Assembly: GCA_016203825.1 (NCBI GenBank)
Contig: JACQMA010000134.1
Location: forward strand, 1 to 11,017
Direction: 5' to 3'
DNA from: Deltaproteobacteria bacterium
Lineage (GTDB): Bacteria; UBA10199; 2-02-FULL-44-16
DNA length: 11,017 nt
Shown here: piece after piece, positions 1 to 7,400 of the stretch
Layout: each line of letters opens with the position of its first letter
How positions within the stretch are numbered: the stretch's first letter is position 1
Notes under the pieces: generated by a model
Database searches by the model: none
What the model saw: the letters and a program-made list of their open reading frames with translations, nothing else
What the model was told of the DNA's origin: nothing
Translations under genes and position numbers: made by a program

Positions 1-1038
1 CATCGTGACCGGGCCATTAGCGCATTCCGCAATGACCTTGGCCTTGATGCGTTCGGCATTCTTTGAAGTAACCTGATTTTCAATGGCTGCCGGAATGAGG
101 ATATCAACGGGGAGTTCCAAGAGTTCAAGGGGGTTGGAAAGTGGCTTGCACGCGGTGACCTTCTCAAGTCCCGCAAGGGTTTTGTGTTCTTTCACGTACT
201 CGCGCGCTGCTGCAATATTGATCCCCTTGAGGTTGTAAAACGCGCCGGATACATCTGAGATTGCAACAACCTTGACGCCATCGGCGGCGAGGAGCTTTGC
301 GGCGTGCGATCCCGCATTTCCAAATCCTTGGATGGCGGCCTTGGCTCCGGCGATCTTGAATTTGAGGAGTGTAGCTGCCTCATGCAAACAGTGAAGCATT
401 CCGCGTGCGGTGGCCTCCACACGTCCATGCGAGCCGCCAAGGTCAATCGGTTTTCCCGTAACAACCGCCGGAAGGTAATCCCCCTTGTGCATGCAGTACG
501 TGTCCACAAACCACGCCATGACCTGGGCATCCGTTCCCACATCTGGGGCGGGAATATCCCGGTCTGGACCAAAGAAGTCGATCATCTCTGCCATGTAACG
601 GCGAGACAGGCGTTCTAACTCGCCATAGGAGAGCTTTGTGGGATCGACAATAACCCCACCTTTGGCGCCACCCATGGGGATATTCACCACGGCACATTTG
701 ACGGTCATCCAGAAGGCAAGTGCCTTCATTTCATCAATGTTGACGTCGGGATGAAAACGGACACCACCCTTGGCAGGACCTCGCGCGATGTTGTGTTGGA
801 TGCGAAAACCCCGAAACACCTCAATGCGGCCGTCATCCATCCGGATCGGAAGGGCAACTTCGAGCACGCGCCGCGGCTCTTTGATCTTGGCAATCTGATT
901 GGGGGTGAGTTTCAGAATCTTTGTTGCTTCGTCAAACTGCTTCATGGCGTTTTCAAGCGCCGTGCTCGAACGAAGGTCGGGATCAAAATTACGTTTTTTG
1001 AGATTACGGTGAAGCGTTGGCGATTCGGGTCGAGCCAT
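1..1038 (-). CDS. Glu/Leu/Phe/Val-family dehydrogenase, probable glutamate dehydrogenase (C-terminus cut by window edge)
   Basis: This enzyme probably deaminates L-glutamate to 2-oxoglutarate plus ammonia using NAD(P), in the cytoplasm, linking amino-acid and carbon metabolism. 346 residues are present; the family is usually about 415-430, so roughly 70 C-terminal residues lie beyond base 1. The substrate-binding lysine is in PAKGGVRFHP (K90). The catalytic lysine is in NIPMGGAKGGV (K126). The Rossmann loop GFGNAG is at 238-243, followed by an acidic position in ISDVSG (D262). Later landmarks are ILIPAAIENQ and AECANGP. The ATG at 1038 is the first ATG after an in-frame region with no good Shine-Dalgarno. 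It gives an N-terminus about 15-20 residues longer than many homologues; M32 is the alternative start. The chosen start sits in a 9-bp hairpin, described separately. Glutamate specificity over leucine or phenylalanine is inferred. Confidence 0.93.
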   Translation of the reverse strand, partial: MARPESPTLHRNLKKRNFDPDLRSSTALENAMKQFDEATKILKLTPNQIAKIKEPRRVLEVALPIRMDDGRIEVFRGFRIQHNIARGPAKGGVRFHPDVNIDEMKALAFWMTVKCAVVNIPMGGAKGGVIVDPTKLSYGELERLSRRYMAEMIDFFGPDRDIPAPDVGTDAQVMAWFVDTYCMHKGDYLPAVVTGKPIDLGGSHGRVEATARGMLHCLHEAATLLKFKIAGAKAAIQGFGNAGSHAAKLLAADGVKVVAISDVSGAFYNLKGINIAAAREYVKEHKTLAGLEKVTACKPLSNPLELLELPVDILIPAAIENQVTSKNAERIKAKVIAECANGPVTM

Positions 1039-1055
1039 AGAAGCGGCTTCTATGG
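1035..1055 (-). promoter_or_regulatory. Perfect 9-bp hairpin enclosing the dehydrogenase start codon
   Basis: CCATAGAAG (1035-1043) and CTTCTATGG (1047-1055) are perfect inverted repeats separated by CGG. On the minus strand, the direction of the dehydrogenase mRNA, the 3' arm contains the initiation ATG (1038-1036). The 5' arm contains the TAG stop of an upstream 17-codon ORF. A stem this tight could hide the start codon until a ribosome opens it. The structure is seen in the sequence; the regulatory role is inference. Confidence 0.5.
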
Positions 1056-1103
1056 TGTCGGGAAGGAAGTTGCAAGGATGATTGCGGTCAGTTCTTTTGT
1101 CAT
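1050..1103 (-). other. Possible 17-residue upstream ORF in the dehydrogenase leader
   Basis: An ATG at 1103 opens a 17-codon frame, MTKELTAIILATSFPTP. It ends at TAG (1052-1050) inside the 5' arm of the hairpin that holds the dehydrogenase start codon, 11 nt before that ATG. No convincing Shine-Dalgarno precedes it, so it may be chance. If translated, it could open the hairpin and allow reinitiation at the dehydrogenase. Nothing in its composition points to a classical amino-acid attenuator. Confidence 0.25.
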
Positions 1104-1140
1104 GGACAAGGAACGTTGAGCTCGTTAGAGCACGTGGCCC

Positions 1141-2343
1141 ATGACCGGAACCTCTTCCAAAAACTCAAAAGCAAAGGCGGTTGTTGCCCTTCTTATTGCC
1201 ATGACCCTCTGTGGGCAGTGGCTCTTTTTTTCTCATCTTCATGATCTTACTCTTGGATGGCGCACCTTTCTTCCTGGTCTCACCATTTTTGGTTCTGCCT
1301 TTCTCCTCGCCTGGGGGTCAGAAGTTCTCCAGTTCGATATTCCACGTACACTCGCCTTCGCCTTTGTGGCGCTCGTAGCCATCTTGCCGGAGTATGCGGT
1401 CGACATCTACTTTGCCTGGCAGGGGGGGAAAGATCCGGCGTATGTTCAGTATGCCCTCGCCAACATGACCGGTGCAAACCGCATCTTGATTGGTGTGGGC
1501 TGGACCCTTGTGGTGTTTGCCTATGTCCTTCGAAGTCGTCGCGGCGAGATTATGCTGGAAGAAGGACATCGCGTTGAGATGATGGGGCTTGTCTTTGCGA
1601 CGCTGTATGCATTCATCCTTCCCCTGAAAGGCTCCATTTCGCTCGTCGATTCGGTCATTCTCTTTACGATCTTTGGAATCTATCTGCGATCGGCGATCAA
1701 AGCCAATGTCGTGGAACCAGAGCTCGAGGGAGGGCCGGTTGAGCTGATGGCAACCCTTGTGTCCTGGAAGCGGCGTTGTGCCGCTCTTGCCCTTTTCATT
1801 CTCGCGGGAGCAGGAATCCTGACGGCAGCGGAACCTTTTGCGGAAGGATTGCTGGAAGTCGGTGCGCAGTGGGGTGTCGATCAATTTATCATGGTTCAGT
1901 GGATTGCACCCCTCGCCTCCGAATCTCCGGAGTTTTTGATCGCTACCATTTTTGCCCTTCGCAACAAACCCACGGCTGGGCTTTCGACCGTGATTTCATC
2001 GATGATCAATCAGTGGACGTTGCTTGTCGGCGCCCTCCCCATAGCCTTTTGTCTCTCTGCGGGGGTCATCCAGCCGATGGTGATGGATGCGCGCCAGGTG
2101 GAAGAAATCTTCCTGACCGCCGCACAGTCGTTCTTCGCCATGATCGTGGTGATCAACCTTCATTTTCGCTGGTGGGAAGCCGTGCTGCTCTTCGTGCTCT
2201 TCGCAACGCAAATCTTCTTCCCGTCAACGTCGGCGCGTTATGGATTTGCGTGTGTCTACCTTGCCCTTGCCCTCATAGCGCTCATCACAAGTCGCGGCAC
2301 ACGCCAGAGCATCCCCAAGGCATTGAAGGTTTTGTTTCGGTAG
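1141..2343 (+). CDS. Sodium/calcium exchanger-superfamily membrane antiporter
   Basis: This 400-residue inner-membrane protein has about ten to twelve hydrophobic segments. It carries the two internally homologous alpha-repeats of the Ca2+:cation antiporter superfamily (Na_Ca_ex domain). The first repeat has ILPEYAVDIYFAW (81-93, acidic E84) followed by ALANMTGANRIL (105-116). The second has ASESPEFLIATIFAL (259-273, acidic E264) followed by STVISSMINQWTL (282-294). These correspond to the GTSLPE and GNVIGSN motifs whose acidic and polar residues bind the cation. A charged loop (about 184-212) separates the halves. The likely role is exchange of Ca2+ or another cation for Na+ or H+; the ion is not determined. 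The start is the first ATG of the frame, with no obvious Shine-Dalgarno. It is divergent from the dehydrogenase, with 102 bp between them and no confident promoter visible. Its TAG stop lies in a palindrome shared with the convergent PilZ gene. Confidence 0.85.
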   Translation: MTGTSSKNSKAKAVVALLIAMTLCGQWLFFSHLHDLTLGWRTFLPGLTIFGSAFLLAWGSEVLQFDIPRTLAFAFVALVAILPEYAVDIYFAWQGGKDPAYVQYALANMTGANRILIGVGWTLVVFAYVLRSRRGEIMLEEGHRVEMMGLVFATLYAFILPLKGSISLVDSVILFTIFGIYLRSAIKANVVEPELEGGPVELMATLVSWKRRCAALALFILAGAGILTAAEPFAEGLLEVGAQWGVDQFIMVQWIAPLASESPEFLIATIFALRNKPTAGLSTVISSMINQWTLLVGALPIAFCLSAGVIQPMVMDARQVEEIFLTAAQSFFAMIVVINLHFRWWEAVLLFVLFATQIFFPSTSARYGFACVYLALALIALITSRGTRQSIPKALKVLFR

Positions 2344-2367
2344 GGGCACGGCATGCCGTGCCCTTAC
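2340..2367. terminator. 28-bp near-perfect palindrome shared by two convergent genes, probable bidirectional terminator or REP-like element
   Basis: The left arm GTAGGGGCACGGCA (2340-2353) and right arm TGCCGTGCCCTTAC (2354-2367) are inverted repeats with one mismatch, which would be a G-U pair in plus-strand RNA. The central 20 bp (2344-2363) are perfectly palindromic. The antiporter stop TAG (2341-2343) and the PilZ stop TAA (2366-2364) sit symmetrically in the two arms. The plus strand downstream has only a short T-run (2373-2376), so intrinsic termination is plausible but not textbook. From memory, similar GTAGGGGC...GCCCCTAC palindromes recur between genes in many bacterial genomes, so this may be a dispersed repeat serving as a terminator. 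Confidence 0.7.
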
Positions 2368-2687
2368 GATTGTGTTTTATTCCGCAAGAATTCCTGAAGC
2401 ATGCGATAGCTTTCAGAGAAGGTGTTGGTGAACTGAATGCCGAGCGATTGGGATTCAACGCGCAAGATGTTTCCCCGAAGGGCGACATCTCGATGGGTCG
2501 GATCAAGATCAAAGACGATTTCGACGGGTGCCTGGGTCGTCACGTTTTGGTCGTCTGCCTGAATCAACATTCCGCCATTGCTCATATTGAGTGCCGTTGC
2601 CGGAATGAACCGGCCACCGTGACGAAGCGTCACGGGAAGCTCGAGGGCCAGGCGGGGAGAGCGACGACGTTCAAGCATGGTGGACAT
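2364..2687 (-). CDS. Single-domain PilZ protein (predicted c-di-GMP receptor)
   Basis: This 107-residue cytoplasmic protein consists almost entirely of a PilZ domain. The N-terminal arginine motif ERRRSPR (6-12) supplies the RxxxR signature through R8 and R12. The second signature, [DN]xSxxG, is N34-M-S36-N-G-G39. Both are the c-di-GMP-contacting elements of the family. The rest is a beta-barrel pattern (about 53-86) and a short C-terminal helix (about 90-103). I chose the ATG at 2687 over an in-frame TTG at 2720 because AGGAG (minus strand, 2699-2695) lies 7 nt upstream, the best ribosome-binding site in the window. A further in-frame ATG follows at 2678 (M4). It is convergent with the antiporter and divergent from gpsA. 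With no output domain it probably acts by protein-protein contact, but nothing nearby names the target. Confidence 0.88.
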   Translation of the reverse strand: MSTMLERRRSPRLALELPVTLRHGGRFIPATALNMSNGGMLIQADDQNVTTQAPVEIVFDLDPTHRDVALRGNILRVESQSLGIQFTNTFSESYRMLQEFLRNKTQS

Positions 2688-2748
2688 AGAGCATCTCCTG
2701 GAAACGGTTGCAATCTTCAACTGATGTATCGGCTACCCGCCGAATTCG

Positions 2749-2776
2749 TTGCTAACTTTTTTTGGTCGTGTACATT
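2749..2776 (+). promoter_or_regulatory. Possible sigma70-type promoter for gpsA
   Basis: TTGCTA (2749-2754) and TACATT (2771-2776) each match 4 of 6 positions of the -35 and -10 consensus, with a 16-bp spacer containing a run of seven T. Transcription would begin about 6 nt before the gpsA ATG at 2789. A near-leaderless message would fit the absence of a Shine-Dalgarno there. This is the only candidate I found in the 101-bp PilZ-gpsA gap, and the match is weak. Confidence 0.3.
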
Positions 2777-2788
2777 GCTCACCACCCT

Positions 2789-3808
2789 ATGAGCATAACA
2801 ATCCTTGGAGCGGGCAGTTGGGGAACGGCACTTGCGAAGCTCTTGGCCGAGAAGGGCGAAACGGTCCGGCTTTGGGCCCATGAGCCGCAGGTCGTCGAAG
2901 GCATCAATCATTTCCATCACAATCCCCTTTTTCTCTCCGAGCATGCTCTGCCCCCGGCAATTCGAGCGACGAATGATCTCCGCGAGGCACTTGCCGGGAC
3001 AAGTGTTGTGGTTTCCGTTGTCCCTTCCCGTTTTGTGCGGAGTGTTTGGCACCACGCGGCTCCCTTTCTGGGCAAGCGTTCCGTGGTTGTCAGTTGTACC
3101 AAGGGGTTTGAGCAAAAAACTTTTTACCTCATGACGCAGGTGATTGCCGATTGTCTTCCGGCTCATGGTGCTCGCCGAGTGACCTGTCTTTCGGGACCGA
3201 CCTTTGCCCATGAAGTTGCGGCAGCACAGCTTACCACCGCCGTTGTTGCGGGTCGTGACGATGCAGTTGTGAAAAAAATACAACGTCTCTTTCGAAGTCC
3301 ATCGTTTCTGGTGTTTACGAGTCGCGATCCTCTTGGAGTTCAGGTTGGTGGGGCCGTCAAAAATGTCATTGCGATTGCCGCTGGTATCGGGGCGGGGATG
3401 GGACTGGGAGCCAATGCCCGAGCCGCGATCATCACCCGTGGTTTGTACGAAATGCTCAAGGTGGGGTTGGTTCTGGGTGCGCGCCCCGAGACTTTTCTGG
3501 GACTCTCCGGCATTGGTGATGTGGTGCTTACGTGTACCGATGTTCAGTCTCGAAATTTTATGGTCGGGAAGACGATGGGAGAGGGGAAGTCGGTCGACGG
3601 GGCGCTGGCCGGATCTACGATGATTGCGGAAGGCATTGAGACGGCACAGAGCATTGCCTCGTTTGCGCAGCGAAAAGGATTGAAACTTCCCATTATCACC
3701 GCGGTTCGGGATGTTTTGATTGGTCGACGGACACCCCGCGAAGCGCTTTCGCACGTGACCTCGCTCCGCCTCGCTCAAGAACTGCAGGTTTTTCCTCGCA
3801 GGGCTTGA
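2789..3808 (+). CDS. gpsA: Glycerol-3-phosphate dehydrogenase [NAD(P)+]
   Basis: It catalyses NAD(P)H-dependent reduction of dihydroxyacetone phosphate to sn-glycerol 3-phosphate, the backbone for membrane phospholipids; it is cytoplasmic. The 339 residues are a normal length for the family. The N-terminal Rossmann motif is ILGAGSWGTALA (5-16). A VPSRFVR segment lies at 78-84 and CTKGFE, with K105, at 103-108. LSGPTFAHEV is at 134-143. The C-terminal domain carries the catalytic lysine in GGAVKNV (K191), NARAAIITRG (209-218), GIGDVVLTCT (241-250) and SRN (254-256). I chose the ATG at 2789 because it places the Rossmann strand at residue 3, as is usual. A TTG at 2762 in frame would add nine unlikely residues. 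No Shine-Dalgarno is visible. It heads a same-strand run of genes, with the next gene 31 nt downstream. Confidence 0.96.
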   Translation: MSITILGAGSWGTALAKLLAEKGETVRLWAHEPQVVEGINHFHHNPLFLSEHALPPAIRATNDLREALAGTSVVVSVVPSRFVRSVWHHAAPFLGKRSVVVSCTKGFEQKTFYLMTQVIADCLPAHGARRVTCLSGPTFAHEVAAAQLTTAVVAGRDDAVVKKIQRLFRSPSFLVFTSRDPLGVQVGGAVKNVIAIAAGIGAGMGLGANARAAIITRGLYEMLKVGLVLGARPETFLGLSGIGDVVLTCTDVQSRNFMVGKTMGEGKSVDGALAGSTMIAEGIETAQSIASFAQRKGLKLPIITAVRDVLIGRRTPREALSHVTSLRLAQELQVFPRRA

Positions 3809-3839
3809 CCATCTCTCCCACGAACGGCACAATGAACGC

Positions 3840-4073
3840 ATGGCGAAAATGAAACAGGGTGAACAAGCGGCGGCCATCGAAGAGGATCCGCTCCTCCAGG
3901 GTTTGGTCAAGGCCAAGGGGAGACGGATCGAAGTCATTGCCTTTGGCATTTCGTATGTGGGGACGCTTGAATCGGTCGATCCCGATCAGGGAACAGTCGT
4001 TCTCACGGACGGTGACGATCGCGCGGTGATTGAAATTGAACGCATCGAATCCCTTTCGCTCCTTTCGGTATGA
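3840..4073 (+). CDS. Small protein with possible Sm/Hfq-like beta-barrel
   Basis: I do not recognise this 77-residue protein as a named family. After a charged N-terminus (1-16) comes a helix-like LLQGLVKAKG (18-27), then strand-like segments IEVIAF (30-35), YVGTLESVD (39-47), TVVLTD (52-57) and AVIEIERIESLSL (62-74). The order helix then bent strands, and the pattern hydrophobic-Gly-x-Leu-x3-Asp at 40-47, resemble the Sm1 motif of LSm/Hfq proteins. An RNA-binding or oligomeric barrel is therefore possible but unproven. The start is the first ATG, with a second at 3849 in frame; neither has a clear Shine-Dalgarno. It lies 31 nt after gpsA, and its TGA overlaps the next ATG by 4 bp, so it is probably co-transcribed and coupled to that gene. 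Confidence 0.6.
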   Translation: MAKMKQGEQAAAIEEDPLLQGLVKAKGRRIEVIAFGISYVGTLESVDPDQGTVVLTDGDDRAVIEIERIESLSLLSV

Positions 4074-4357
4074 TCGCAACGCTTGTTTTCATACTCCAAC
4101 TCCTCGGCACCGATCGATTTGCAGACATCGATACGGTCCAACGGGCTTTGGCACGAGCACCCGAGATCGTGAGTCTTCAGATCGTTCGCGAAACACAAGG
4201 ACTCGTGGAACTTCGTGGCGTTTCCGAAGCAAGCCGGGAGCAACTTGTGGCCGAAGTTTCAGCGGTTGCTGAGGATCGTTTTTCGATCGAGTCGCAACGC
4301 GATGAACAGGGCGTCACCATCTTCGTCCTCCGAAAAATTTCTTTGTCATCTCCGTAA
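4070..4357 (+). CDS. Hypothetical small protein, coupled to the upstream barrel-like protein
   Basis: This 95-residue protein is of unknown family. Its ATG lies in the sequence ATGA with the upstream stop codon, implying translational coupling, and it has no Shine-Dalgarno of its own. The first 13 residues (MIATLVFILQLLG) are hydrophobic and could be a short membrane anchor, or the buried start of a helix; no cleavage site is evident. The rest alternates predicted strand IVSLQIVR (33-40), strand GLVELRG (44-50), helix SEASREQLVAEVSAVAED (52-69), strand RFSIESQ (70-76) and strand VTIFVLRKI (82-90). This is a compact alpha/beta fold reminiscent of BON or ferredoxin-like domains, but I see no diagnostic motif. 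A 121-bp structured gap follows before the next gene. Confidence 0.6.
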   Translation: MIATLVFILQLLGTDRFADIDTVQRALARAPEIVSLQIVRETQGLVELRGVSEASREQLVAEVSAVAEDRFSIESQRDEQGVTIFVLRKISLSSP

Positions 4358-4358
4358 G

Positions 4359-4457
4359 ATAGAGAAGCGAGGGTACGCTCTATGCACAATGGGTGAAATT
4401 GACGTACCCGTTGTCCCTCGTCTGATTTGGGCGTACGACACTCCCTGAAAGCAGGGA
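4359..4457 (+). promoter_or_regulatory. Structured leader with alternative hairpins upstream of the 1120-residue gene
   Basis: Several inverted repeats fall in this 121-bp gap. ATAGAG (4359-4364) pairs with CTCTAT (4378-4383). GGGTACG (4371-4377) pairs with CGTACCC (4403-4409), which would exclude part of the first stem. TCCCTG (4442-4447) pairs with CAGGGA (4452-4457) across a four-base loop. None is followed by a T-run, so none is a classical terminator. A second AGGGA (4472-4476) immediately before the start codon could pair with the same TCCCT, giving a possible switch. The repeats are visible; any regulatory role is inference. Confidence 0.4.
4389..4448 (+). other. Possible 19-residue leader ORF
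   Basis: ATG at 4389 opens MGEIDVPVVPRLIWAYDTP, ending at TGA (4446-4448) within the 5' arm of the TCCCTG/CAGGGA hairpin and 30 nt before the ATG of the 1120-residue gene. No convincing Shine-Dalgarno precedes it. It could be a leader peptide, a gene remnant or chance. Confidence 0.25.
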
Positions 4458-4478
4458 TGGGGAAAGCTCTGAGGGAAT

Positions 4479-7400
4479 ATGGCTACGGGATCGACCCCAG
4501 TGGGTCTCGTCCCTCCCCCCTTCCAGCGACCGTGCCCGTGCGACGAGGAACCATGCGGACCAGATCATGATGATGAGCTGAGTGGGGCACCTCTCAAGGG
4601 GAGGGAATTTCTTCACCACATCGAACGAGGGTGTGCGTCATGCCAAGACGAAGAATCGCCGCCGGTTGTTCTTGCTGGATGGGAACTTCCTGTCACCGTT
4701 GGTTTTATTGATGCCATTGTCAGTCTTGGGACCGCTGCCTACCATCTTGCTCGTCGTCTGTTGCGAAAAAAAGCAAAAGCTCCGCTGTCTTTCCCTGAGG
4801 CAGAACGCAGGGCACTCCCCCCATCTTCTTCGCTTCCCCACCGTGATGTGGTCGTTGCCCAGTTTGATGGGCTTGCCGACGAATCGAATAGCGTTGTCCG
4901 TGAAGTGGGGGAGCGATTCCGGTCGCTTGCCCACGAACCCGATGGGACCCTTGTGCGGGCCTATCTCGTCGATCGTGCCCTGCGCCGATGGCATCATCTT
5001 CCCGACGGAGAGCGAGAGCGACGCATAGCTCACGATCCGCATGTCGTTGATCATGCCCTGCCACGGACCTTCATCAATGATTTTTTGATTCAGCACCTGG
5101 GGCACGATGGGGTGCCCCCATCCATCTTGCGCGCCTCGGCCCATGTGTGGGGACGCGGCCAGGGAATAGTCCCGGCCGTAGCCGAGGGAGCAACTGATGT
5201 GGGGGCCCCATCACCCGGTGCACCGCGACTTCCAACGCCGATGCCGCTGGCCAATGGGGTGATGAATGGTGGTGAGGTGACGCCCGACCCCGAACCGGTG
5301 CGGGCGCAGCTCGACGACCTCGTCAACAGTCGTGATCCGCGATTGCAAGAAGCGGGACAACGTTTTCGTGATTTTGATCCGCGATCGCGCGACTACTTGA
5401 TCGAGCTTGCGATTCACCTTTGGTACTACCATCCGGATCAGGCATCGTTTATTGCGGCATCCAATGGTGGAACAGCGCTTTTGCGCGAAGTCGTCCCGAA
5501 GTCCTTCGTGAAGTGGTTCGCGTATACCTATCTCACCGAACCCGGCATGACACCAGCTATTCGGGAGGCCGCCGAGAGCTGGGTTCGTTTTGGTGTTCCC
5601 CCAACGCGTCGATCACGGCACGAACCGGCGACGGCAAACGAATTTACGCCGCGGCTCGAGGCCGTTCGCCTCCAGCTCACTCGTCAAGACGAGATTAGTC
5701 GCCTTCCCTTTGACGTGCAGACGTATCTCGCGCGTGTTGCGATCGATCGCTGGTATTCCATTCCTGCAACGGAACAGGCGACCTTTGTCACAATGGTCGA
5801 TGAGCCCGTGCGCGGTATTCTTCCCTATCACTTTGTTGAGCGTTTAGGTCAGCAATGGCCCGAACTTGAAGCCGATATCGTCGGACATGCGATCATTCAC
5901 GGCCGGCTCTTGGCGCTTTTTCCCGAGTGGAGTGGGGTGCGGTTTGCGGTGACACGCGATCGTGCGATCGAGGTGTGGGAAGCGCTCATCCATGTCCCCG
6001 GTTTTGGTCCCGAGTGGTTGATTGATCCCCAAAACGCCGATCTCCTGCGGGAACTCCTGCAACCGTTTGGTAAAATTGGAACGGGGATGCGTCCGCTCAC
6101 CACACCCGATCCGAATCCATGGTCGCTCGCGGGAGAGGCGGCACCAACGACAGACTATCGAGGATTTCTCCTTCCTCGAGTTATGGAAGATTTGGCGGAG
6201 GTGAATCCCGATCTTCGCCGCTATCCCGATATTCTCGCGAAGCGGGCGATGTCCCTCATCGATGATTGGCAAGCCATGGGGGAGACGACACGACGTCTCT
6301 TTGTAACCGAGGTTGCTCCTGGCGAAGGGATGCTTCCCCAAAATTATATTTCCTTTTGGCACGCAGCATCTCCTCGTGTTGGGATGGGAGAACGTTTGCC
6401 GCTTGTCACAGGTGATCCCTCACGAAGGCCGACGCCTTCATTTCCCTTCGGGCGACGTCGCAACCGCAATGAAGAGGGCTCCACGTACGTGGGAATGATC
6501 ACGGGAGCCGATGTGGCCGTGTGGATGGGAGAGGTGTTCGGTGCCGTTCGTCCCGTGACCAGAGGTGAATCTCCTGACGTCGCACGCGCCGTCGCCACAG
6601 CACGAGAAGCGACACAAACCATTGGGAATGCAATGCCTCGTGTAGGCGTCCGCATTGGTCTTGGAGGTATTCCTTTTGCCATCGGCGAGTACGCATCGAA
6701 CGCCATTCTTGGACACCCCGATCCTCCCATTACACACCTTGTGCGCAGCTACGGTGCCTTGGCTGTTGGCGGGGGCGTGGGCCAGGTGACCGTCGACAGC
6801 GCCCTTCACCTTGCAGGCGTTGGGGCATCAGCAGACTTCTCTCATCGTCTTGCACGGAGAACGTTCCCGCTTTTTCTCGCATTGACCGTTCACGATGTTG
6901 CCGTTCGCCGTCATGTCGCCTGGAAAGAACTTCCCCTTGCCGCAGCGGACGTGACGATTGCCTCTGGAATCACCGTTGGTCTTGGATCGGCCGTGACCGA
7001 AGCCAAAATGACATGGCGTATCGCCCGGGGACTCCGTGCGGTGAGAATTCTTTCAGCCCTTGCCGCACCGGAGACCCTTGGGAGTTCGTTAGCGGTGAGT
7101 GCCATCGCAGCAACGACGGAATTCACGATCCTCAAGGGGCTTGGAAAAATAGAAGAGCGTTGGTTGTCGGAACTTCATGAAGACAAACTTCGTGCGGAAT
7201 ATGCTGAAGCCGTGAGGATCAACAATGAACTCCTCCGAATGGCACGGTCAGGGAAGGATGTATTACTCGAATCAGTCCTGCGGGCGGAAAAGAAACTCCT
7301 TACAGCCGAAGAAACCTATCTCGCCTTCTTGCGGGGAAAGGTTGAGTTGCTCGAGGAGGGGTGGCGAGCCAAGCGGCGAGAGCTGGATCGGGAAGAATCC

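Noticed and set aside
2688..2720. TTG start for the PilZ gene at 2720
   Set aside because: The AGGAG at the proper distance from the ATG at 2687 would lie inside this extension, and the added residues are not part of the PilZ domain.
2730..2763. TCGGC/GCCGA stem followed by a run of seven T as a terminator
   Set aside because: The T-run starts about a dozen bases after the weak 5-bp stem, and no plus-strand gene ends just upstream; it fits better as promoter spacer.
2762..2788. TTG start for gpsA nine codons upstream
   Set aside because: It would put extra residues before the Rossmann strand, which starts at residue 3 from the ATG at 2789; it also overlaps the candidate -10 element.
1776..2792. 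338-codon plus-strand frame spanning the antiporter end, PilZ gene and gap
   Set aside because: It overlaps the antiporter in another frame and runs antisense through the PilZ gene; no domain or start signal supports it.
2717..3949. 410-codon open frame on the minus strand
   Set aside because: It is antisense to gpsA, whose motifs are unambiguous, and its translation is basic and without recognisable domains.
4519..4643. True anti-sigma zinc finger (zf-HC2) at the N-terminus of the 1120-residue protein
   Set aside because: The family needs His-x3-Cys-x2-Cys; spacing from the nearer His is four, from the other five, and no sigma factor gene is adjacent. Kept only as a loose resemblance.
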